From positions 1 through 64,000 of the forward strand of contig NZ_DASZBY010000050.1 of the NCBI RefSeq assembly GCF_035943795.1: DNA of 64,000 nt, written 5' to 3'. The position numbers were made by a program, and so were the translations under genes. Below, piece after piece: positions 57,879 through 64,000 of this stretch (positions within the stretch are counted from its first letter, which is position 1; every line of letters starts with the position of its first letter). A model generated the notes under the pieces. The model ran no database searches and was not told the DNA's origin. It worked only from the letters and a program-made list of their open reading frames with translations. This DNA comes from Aliidongia sp035943795. Lineage in GTDB: Bacteria; Pseudomonadota; Alphaproteobacteria; ATCC43930; CGMCC-115725.

Positions 57879-59888
57879 ATGATCGGCTTCGGCATGCTGG
57901 CCCGAGTGCGCGTGCGCACCCGCATTCTTTTCGGCTTCGGCGTGCTGCTGAGCTTGGGTCTGGCGATCGCGATCTTCGGCGTCATCGGCCTCGGCCGCGT
58001 CGGCGGCCAGGTCGACCGGCTCGTCGCGGTTTCCGATGCCAGCACTCACGGGCTCGAGGCGGGGCGGCTGTTCGAGGCATTGCGTCGCACGGTCGCGCGC
58101 TACCAGTTGAAGCTCGACGACGATTCTTCCGCCCGCTTCGCCGACCTGCTGGGCCGGGCCCACACCGAACTCGCCGGCAGCGGCGCCACGGCCGAGCAGT
58201 TGCAGCGCGCCCAGGATCTGGGCCGCGACCTGGACGGCTTCGCCGCCAGTTTCGACAAGTCCGTCGCCCTCGGCAAGCGGCTGAAGGACTTGCGACTCAA
58301 GCTGATGATCGGCGGCGACGCGCTCAGCATCGCCAGCAGCCGGCTGATGGATGCCGCGCGCAGCGGCGCCCAGACTGCCGACGTCGGGTATGCCGGCGAC
58401 GTCGAAACGACGATCCTGCAGGCCCGCGAAGCGACCTGGCGGTTCGTCGCGACCAACGACCGCCGACGCCTGTCGATCGTCAACGGCTCGCTCGATCGCG
58501 CCGGCGCGACCATCGAGGCGGCAGGCAAGAGCATGACGATCGCCGAGAAGGACACGCTGGTCGGCGGCGCCCGCACCGCGCTGGCGACCTATCGGCAGAG
58601 CTTCACGGACCTGGCCGAAACCATGGCGGCGGGCGACGAGCTGTCCGATAAGGTGATGGACCCGGCGGTCGCCGCGATGGCCGATCGCAACGACCAGGCG
58701 ATCCAGTCCCTGATCGACGACCTGCATGCGACCAAGGCCGCGACCGACGGGACCTTGTCCCACACCGCGCTCGCCTCGAAGATCCTCGCGGTCCTGGCGC
58801 TCGGCATCGGCGCCCTGCTGGCCACCGTCATCGGGCGCAGCATCGCGCGGCCGCTCGACGCCATGAAGCTGGTCATGACCCGAATGGCGGCCGGCGAACG
58901 CTCGATCGAAGTGCCCGCGCGCGACAATCGCGACGAGATCGGCGAGATCGCCCGTGCGGTCGAAGTGTTCCGCACCGGCCTGATCGAGGCCGAACGCTCG
59001 GCGGCCAGTCAGGCGAGCGAGCGCACCGCACGCGACGAGCGAGCCCAAGTGCTGGAGGCGACCTCCCGGAAATTCGAAGCCCAGGTCGCGCGTCTGGTCG
59101 AGGCCCTGTCGCACGCCGCTCAGATCATGGAAGGCACCGCGCGCGGCATGTCTGAAACCGCCGGCACGATGAACAGCCAGTCCCTTGCGGCCGCCGGCTC
59201 GGCCGAAGAGACGTCCAACAACGTCTCGACCGTCGCCGCCGCGGCCGAGCAGCTCGCCGCCTCGATCCAGGAAATCGGGCGCCGGGTCACGCAATCCTCG
59301 ACCATCGCCCAGCGGGCGCTGGGCGATGCGCGCCATTCGGACGCGACCGTGCAGACCCTGGCCGCCGGTGCGGCCAAGATCGGTGAGATCGTCCAGATGA
59401 TCAGCGGCATCGCGGCCCAGACCAATCTGCTGGCCTTGAACGCGACGATCGAGGCGGCCCGCGCCGGCGAGGCGGGCAAGGGCTTCGCGGTCGTGGCGAG
59501 CGAGGTCAAAAGCCTCGCCACCCAGACTGCGCGCGCGACCGAGGAGATCGCGGCCCAGATCGCCGAGATCCAGGCGGCGACCCGCGAGGCGGTCTCGGCC
59601 ATCGGCCATATCGGCCAGACCATCGGCGAGATCAACGAGATCGCCGGCGGCATCGCGGCGGCGGTCGAACAGCAGGGCGCCGCCACGGCGGAGATCGCCC
59701 GCAACGTCGAGCAGGCCGCCGCCGGCACGAGCGAGGTTTCCCGCAACGTCGCAGCCCTCAAGGAAACCGCAGCGGCAACCGGCCATGCCGCGAACGACGT
59801 GCTCGAAGCCGCCGGCAGCTTGGCGCAGAACGCCGGCGAGCTGTCGCGCGAGGTCGATGGCTTCATCGCCAGCGTCAATGCCGCTTGA
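57879..59888 (+). CDS. Methyl-accepting chemotaxis protein
   Basis: A 669-residue chemoreceptor. TM1 is ILFGFGVLLSLGLAIAIFGV. The periplasmic part of about 260 residues is helical (HBM-like bundle, for example RLFEALRRTVARYQLKLDDD). TM2 is ILAVLALGIGALLATVIGRS, followed by HAMP (RPLDAMKLVMTRMAAGERSI). The signalling tip is QTNLLALNATIEAARAGEAG then KGFAVVASEVKSLA. There is no C-terminal CheR pentapeptide. ATGs at 57873 and 57879 lie two codons apart; with GGGAGG directly before the first, 57879 has the better spacing. Ligand unknown. No che genes are nearby. Confidence 0.92.
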   Translation: MIGFGMLARVRVRTRILFGFGVLLSLGLAIAIFGVIGLGRVGGQVDRLVAVSDASTHGLEAGRLFEALRRTVARYQLKLDDDSSARFADLLGRAHTELAGSGATAEQLQRAQDLGRDLDGFAASFDKSVALGKRLKDLRLKLMIGGDALSIASSRLMDAARSGAQTADVGYAGDVETTILQAREATWRFVATNDRRRLSIVNGSLDRAGATIEAAGKSMTIAEKDTLVGGARTALATYRQSFTDLAETMAAGDELSDKVMDPAVAAMADRNDQAIQSLIDDLHATKAATDGTLSHTALASKILAVLALGIGALLATVIGRSIARPLDAMKLVMTRMAAGERSIEVPARDNRDEIGEIARAVEVFRTGLIEAERSAASQASERTARDERAQVLEATSRKFEAQVARLVEALSHAAQIMEGTARGMSETAGTMNSQSLAAAGSAEETSNNVSTVAAAAEQLAASIQEIGRRVTQSSTIAQRALGDARHSDATVQTLAAGAAKIGEIVQMISGIAAQTNLLALNATIEAARAGEAGKGFAVVASEVKSLATQTARATEEIAAQIAEIQAATREAVSAIGHIGQTIGEINEIAGGIAAAVEQQGAATAEIARNVEQAAAGTSEVSRNVAALKETAAATGHAANDVLEAAGSLAQNAGELSREVDGFIASVNAA

Positions 59889-59983
59889 GCCCGGAACGGA
59901 ACGCGACAAACCAGCCGCTTGACAGGAGACCGACCGGCCCCGGAGGTTGGCGCCGAAGTTCTCCTGGTTCGAAGGCTATCCGT

Positions 59984-61102
59984 ATGACGCGATCCCTGTG
60001 CCGGTTCCTGACCGGTTTCCTGTTCGGCCTCGCCCTGATTTCGGGCATGCCGGCCCAGGCCGCCTTTCCAAGCTCGCCGGACGGGCCGGCGCCGACCGTG
60101 GCGCCCGTGCTGCGCCAGGTGACGCCGGGCGTAGTGAACATCGCGGTGCAGGGTCGGGTGCGGGTCAACAATCCGCTGCTGGCCGATCCGTTCTTCCGGC
60201 AGTTCTTCAACCTGCCGAATGGGCAGGTCGAGCGGCGGACCCAGGCGAGCGGCTCGGGCGTGATCGTCGATGCGGACAAGGGCTATGTGCTGACCAACAA
60301 CCACGTGGTCGAGAATGCCGACGTCATCGACGTCACCTTGCGCGACCGCCGGACCGTGCGCGCGAAGCTGATCGGCCGCGATCCGCAGACCGACATCGCC
60401 GTGCTGCAGATCCAGGCCGACAACCTGGTCGCCGTGCCGATGGGCGACAGCGACAAGAGCGAGGTCGGCGATTTCGTACTGGCGATCGGCAATCCGTTCG
60501 GCCTCGGCCAGACCGTCACCTCCGGCATCGTCTCCGCCCTCGGCCGCTCGGGCCTCGGCATCGAAGGCTTCGAGGATTTCATCCAGACCGACGCCGCGAT
60601 CAACCCCGGCAATTCCGGCGGCGCGCTGGTCGATCTCAAGGGCCGGCTGATCGGCATCAACACCGCCATCCTGGCACCCGCCGGCGGCAATGTCGGCGTG
60701 GGTTTCGCCGTGCCGATCAACATGGCAAAATCGATCATGGAGCAATTGCTGCGCTATGGCACGGTCGAGCATGGCCGGGTCGGCATCAGCGGCCAGGACA
60801 TGACGGCGGAGATCGCGCGCGGGCTCGGCACCAGCCGGACCGAGGGCGGCGTCGTCACCGCGATCGAGCCGGGCTCGTCGGCCGACCGCGCCGGCTTGAA
60901 GGTCGGCGACGTCGTGGTCGCGGTCGACCATCAGCCGTCGCGCAACTGGATCTCGGTCGTCAATCGCATAGCCCTGGCGCGGGTCGACCAGGACGTGACC
61001 CTGACCGTCGACCGCCATGGCGCGCTGAGCGACCTGCATGTCACCGTTGCAGCGACGCCGGCCAAGCCGCGCCAGGCGCGTGGCGGACAAGGCTACCAAT
61101 AG
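59984..61102 (+). CDS. HtrA/DegP-family periplasmic serine protease, single PDZ
   Basis: A 372-residue exported protease. Signal peptide MTRSLCRFLTGFLFGLALIS ends at AQA. Catalytic His107 (LTNNHVVEN), Asp137 (QTDIAVLQ) and Ser211 (NPGNSGGALVD) are all present. One PDZ domain follows (VVTAIEPGSSADRAGLKVGD), whereas DegP and DegQ have two, so the build is DegS-like but without a membrane anchor. A Q-linker-like PFFRQFFNLPNGQ lies near the N-terminus. It degrades or refolds damaged envelope proteins. Start ATG at 59984 with GAAGG site. It precedes kdpD by 132 bp, probably as a separate unit. Confidence 0.9.
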   Translation: MTRSLCRFLTGFLFGLALISGMPAQAAFPSSPDGPAPTVAPVLRQVTPGVVNIAVQGRVRVNNPLLADPFFRQFFNLPNGQVERRTQASGSGVIVDADKGYVLTNNHVVENADVIDVTLRDRRTVRAKLIGRDPQTDIAVLQIQADNLVAVPMGDSDKSEVGDFVLAIGNPFGLGQTVTSGIVSALGRSGLGIEGFEDFIQTDAAINPGNSGGALVDLKGRLIGINTAILAPAGGNVGVGFAVPINMAKSIMEQLLRYGTVEHGRVGISGQDMTAEIARGLGTSRTEGGVVTAIEPGSSADRAGLKVGDVVVAVDHQPSRNWISVVNRIALARVDQDVTLTVDRHGALSDLHVTVAATPAKPRQARGGQGYQ

Positions 61103-61234
61103 CTTTCGCCGGCTTTTTTATGGGTTTTTGATACGAGGCATCTGAAACCCATCTCGCATTTTCATGCGTCCTCGCGCATGTCTCAAGCCACCGTGTTCAC
61201 CCGGTGCTGCGGTTTGAGGTAGGCTTTCCGTTCC

Positions 61235-63964
61235 ATGTCCGATCCGGCCGACCGCGACCAACGCCCCGATCCCGAAGCGCTGCTGGCCGCAGCGGCCAAG
61301 GAGGGACGTGGGCGCCTGAAGATCTTCCTGGGTGCCGCTCCCGGCGTCGGCAAGACCTACGAGATGCTGAAGACCGCCCAGAAGCGCCACCAGGAAGGCA
61401 TCGACGTCGTCGTCGGCATCGTCGAGACCCATGGCCGCAGCGAGACCGCGGCCCTGGTCGAGGGGCTGGAGCTGATCCCCCGCCGGGCGGTCGACTATCG
61501 CGGCCGGCATCTGGAAGAGATGGATCTCGATACGATCCTGAAGCGCCGCCCGAAACTCGTGCTGGTCGACGAGTTGGCCCACACCAACGCCCCGGGTAGC
61601 CGGCACGCCAAGCGCTACCAGGATGTCGAGGAACTGCTGTCGGCCGGGCTCGACGTCTATACGACGCTCAACATCCAGCATGTCGAAAGCCTGAACGACG
61701 TCGTCGCGCAGATCACCCGGATCCGGGTGCGCGAGACCCTGCCCGACAGCGTGCTCGACAAGGCCGACGAGATCGAGGTCATCGACCTCACGCCTGAAGA
61801 CCTGATGGAGCGGTTGCGCGAGGGCAAGGTCTATGTCCGCGACCAGGCGCACCGTGCGCTCAAGCATTATTTCTCGCCGGGCAATCTGACGGCGCTCCGC
61901 GAGCTCGCACTGCGCCGCACGGCCCAGCGCGTCGACGACCAGATGCTGAGCTATATGCGCGAGCACGCCATCAGCGGCCCCTGGGCCGCCGGCGAGCGCA
62001 TCATGGTCTGCATCAGCGAGGCCGCCAACACGCCGGGGCTGATCCGCTATGCCCGTCGCGTCGCCGACCGGCTGCGCACCACATGGACCGCGATCTATAT
62101 CGAAGGGCCGCGCTTCGCCCGCCTGACCGAGGCCGCTCGCGGCCGCGTCGCCGACCATATGCGGCTCGCCGAGAAGCTGGGCGCCGATCTCGTCACCATT
62201 CCGGGCCGCCAGGTGGTCGACCAGTTGATCGACTATGCCCAGGCCAACAACATCACCCAGATCATCATCGGCAAGTCGGACCGGTCGCGCTGGTTCGAGA
62301 TCCTGCACGGCTCGGTCGTCCATGACCTGGTCCGCAAGGCCGGCTCGATCTCGATCCATGTCATGGCCGGTGAGCCGATCGGCGACGAGGCCAGGACCGA
62401 AGAGGTCGCGACCAAGCCCGCGTCCCGGACGTTCGATGCCACGGGCTATTGGCGCGCGGCCCTCGCGGTCGCCGCCGCGCTCGGCGCCGGACAGGGTATC
62501 GACGAAATCCTGCTGCTGCCGCCGCCGAACATCTCGCTGGTGTTCCTGACCGCCGTGCTGTTCTCGGCCGTGACCTCGGGACTGGGCCCATCCCTGTTCG
62601 CCTCGCTGCTGAGCGTGCTCGCCTACAATTTCTTCTTTCTGCCGCCGCTCTACACCTTCACCATCGCCGATCCGGCCAACGTACTGGCGCTCGTCGCCTT
62701 CATGATCGTGGCCGTGATCGCGTCCAACCTCGCCTCGCGCACCCGCGACCAGGCGATAACGGCGGCCAGGCGGGCCAACACGACGGCCGAGCTCTATGCC
62801 TTCTCGCGCAAGCTCGCCGGCACCGCCACGCTCGACGACGTCCTATGGGCGACCGCCTACCAGATCGCCGTCATGCTCAAGGTCCGGGTCGTCATGCTGC
62901 TGCCGGACGGCGAAGGACGGCTCGACGTGCGGGCAGGCTATCCGCCGGAAGACGCCTTGGACGAAGCCGATCTGGCCGCGGCGCGCTGGTCCTGGGACCG
63001 CAACCATCCGGCCGGGCGTGGCTCCGACACCCTGCCGGGCGGCAAGCGGCTGTTCCTGCCGCTGCGCACCGGCCGCGGCGCTGTCGGCGTGATCGGCATC
63101 GACAAGGACGCCCCGGGCGCCCTGCTGACGCCGGACGAGCGGCGCCTGCTCGACGCGCTCGCCGACCAGGCCGCCGTCGCGATCGAGCGGACCAAGCTCG
63201 CCGAGGATATCGACGAGGCCCGCCTGCTGGCCGAGACCGAGCGCCTTCGCTCGGCGCTGCTGACCTCGATCTCCCACGACCTGCGCACGCCGCTCGCCTC
63301 GATCATCGGCGCCATCACCTCGCTGCGCTCCTACGGCGACCGCTACGGCATCGAGGCGCGGGACGAACTGATGGCGACGGTGCAGGACGAGGCCGAACGG
63401 CTCAATCGCTTCGTCGGCAACCTGCTCGACATGACCCGGCTCGAATCGGGAGCGCTCGAACCCAAGCGCGACTATGTCGACATGAGCGAGATCGTCGGCA
63501 CCGCACTCGACCGGACGTCCAAGATCATGAACGCGCACCGGGTCGAGATCGACCTGGCCGTCGACCTGCCGATGGTAAAGCTCGATGCGGTGCTGATGGA
63601 ACAGGTGCTCGTCAACCTGCTGGACAATGCCGCGAAATATGCCCCGGCCGGCACGTTGATCCGGCTCGAGGCGCGCGAGGCCGACGATCAGGTCGTGCTC
63701 GAGATCACCGACGAGGGACCGGGCATTCCCGCCGACGCGCTGGAGCGCGTGTTCGACAAATTCTACCGCGTCCGCCAGGGCGACCGTCAGCGCGCCGGGA
63801 CCGGCCTGGGATTGGCGATCTGCCGCGGCTTCGTCGAGGCGTTGGGCGGCCGGATCGCGGCAGGCAATCGCACGGACCGATCCGGCGCCATCCTGCGCAT
63901 CACCTTTCCCGCAGCGCTTGCCGCCCAGGCCTCGCTGCTGGTCGGAGCCGACCATGAAGTCTAG
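61235..63964 (+). CDS. kdpD: Osmosensitive K+ channel sensor histidine kinase KdpD
   Basis: A 909-residue sensor kinase. The N-terminal KdpD domain has Walker A FLGAAPGVGKTYEML (31-45) and LVDELAHTNAPGSRHAKRYQ. A Usp-like domain follows (ERIMVCISEAANTPGLIRYA), then four DUF4118 helices (ISLVFLTAVLFSAVTSGLGP, VLALVAFMIVAVIASNLAS), a GAF domain, HisKA LLTSISHDLRTPLASIIGAI (His near 680) and HATPase ending GTGLGLAICRGFVEALGGRI. It senses K+ limitation and phosphorylates KdpE. The stop overlaps the kdpE start by 11 bp. The kdpFABC pump genes are not upstream, where they usually are. Confidence 0.95.
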   Translation: MSDPADRDQRPDPEALLAAAAKEGRGRLKIFLGAAPGVGKTYEMLKTAQKRHQEGIDVVVGIVETHGRSETAALVEGLELIPRRAVDYRGRHLEEMDLDTILKRRPKLVLVDELAHTNAPGSRHAKRYQDVEELLSAGLDVYTTLNIQHVESLNDVVAQITRIRVRETLPDSVLDKADEIEVIDLTPEDLMERLREGKVYVRDQAHRALKHYFSPGNLTALRELALRRTAQRVDDQMLSYMREHAISGPWAAGERIMVCISEAANTPGLIRYARRVADRLRTTWTAIYIEGPRFARLTEAARGRVADHMRLAEKLGADLVTIPGRQVVDQLIDYAQANNITQIIIGKSDRSRWFEILHGSVVHDLVRKAGSISIHVMAGEPIGDEARTEEVATKPASRTFDATGYWRAALAVAAALGAGQGIDEILLLPPPNISLVFLTAVLFSAVTSGLGPSLFASLLSVLAYNFFFLPPLYTFTIADPANVLALVAFMIVAVIASNLASRTRDQAITAARRANTTAELYAFSRKLAGTATLDDVLWATAYQIAVMLKVRVVMLLPDGEGRLDVRAGYPPEDALDEADLAAARWSWDRNHPAGRGSDTLPGGKRLFLPLRTGRGAVGVIGIDKDAPGALLTPDERRLLDALADQAAVAIERTKLAEDIDEARLLAETERLRSALLTSISHDLRTPLASIIGAITSLRSYGDRYGIEARDELMATVQDEAERLNRFVGNLLDMTRLESGALEPKRDYVDMSEIVGTALDRTSKIMNAHRVEIDLAVDLPMVKLDAVLMEQVLVNLLDNAAKYAPAGTLIRLEAREADDQVVLEITDEGPGIPADALERVFDKFYRVRQGDRQRAGTGLGLAICRGFVEALGGRIAAGNRTDRSGAILRITFPAALAAQASLLVGADHEV

Positions 63965-64000
63965 CCATACCACCGTGCTGATCGTCGATGACGAGCCGCA
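63954..64000 (+). CDS. kdpE: KdpE response regulator, first codons only
   Basis: ATG at 63954 opens MKSSHTTVLIVDDEPQ, the beta1 strand and acidic DDE of a receiver domain, cut by the window end after 15 codons. Overlap with kdpD identifies it as kdpE, the OmpR-type regulator of the K+ uptake ATPase. Nothing further can be read. Confidence 0.85.
   Translation, partial: MKSSHTTVLIVDDEP

Overview
This window is bacterial chromosome. It is very GC-rich, densely coded, with short gaps and many 4-bp ATGA or GTGA start/stop overlaps. The gene content points to an alphaproteobacterium, most likely of Rhodospirillales type. Pointers are a Cox11/CtaG assembly factor, a TrmN6-like methyltransferase / DUF2007 / polyprenyl diphosphate synthase neighbourhood with an S49 peptidase close by, an opine-oxidase-like three-subunit flavoenzyme, and KdpD/KdpE. 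This is judged from protein resemblance only; no 16S gene or database search was available. No integrase, transposase, CRISPR array or replication origin was seen.

Layout. 1-4.7 kb: partial S49 peptidase, MarR regulator with a gamma-carbonic-anhydrase-like protein, serine-protease lipoprotein, TrmN6-like methyltransferase, DUF2007 protein, polyprenyl diphosphate synthase and tRNA-Pro(CGG) with a terminator. 4.7-11 kb: a glycosyltransferase, a small TOBE/Mop-like protein, a large OmpR-type winged-helix/ATPase/TPR regulator divergent from a secreted glutamic (G1) peptidase, and a sugar-acid dehydrogenase. 11.3-21.2 kb: a long minus-strand operon (SDR, [2Fe-2S] protein, two flavoproteins, then a complete dipeptide-type ABC importer) divergent from an IclR regulator. 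It looks like uptake and oxidation of an opine-like or imino-acid substrate.

21.2-26.9 kb is the most unusual part: a PEP-CTERM protein, three tandem phage-tail-collar (microcystin-dependent-protein-like) genes with no other phage genes, a cytosolic DUF6916-like protein, a sulfotransferase, an aspartyl/asparaginyl beta-hydroxylase-like protein with a Nif11-like tail, and a Tat-exported protein that looks like a second DUF6916 member. I read it as a candidate system for making and modifying surface or secreted proteins.

27-31.6 kb: nitroreductase, ABC exporter plus GNAT acetyltransferase, AraC/GyrI regulator. 31.6-35.5 kb: Sel1 protein, PiuC-type dioxygenase and Fiu/PiuA-type TonB receptor behind a Fur-like site (iron uptake). 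35.5-44.6 kb: hybrid histidine kinase, NAD-dependent epimerase-like protein, GlxA-type regulator with isonitrile hydratase, cox11 with a degenerate Sco-like gene, a LysE-family exporter preceded by what looks like a leader-peptide attenuator, and a small secreted protein followed by a cluster of hairpins. 44.8-49.5 kb: M13 and M3 metallopeptidases and a YoaK/DUF1275 membrane protein. 49.5-57.5 kb: surface polysaccharide genes (rhamnosyltransferase-like GT, rmlCBDA, nucleotide-sugar epimerase) mixed with a LysR regulator and a methyltransferase. 57.9-64 kb: chemoreceptor, HtrA-type protease, kdpD and the first codons of kdpE, cut by the window end.
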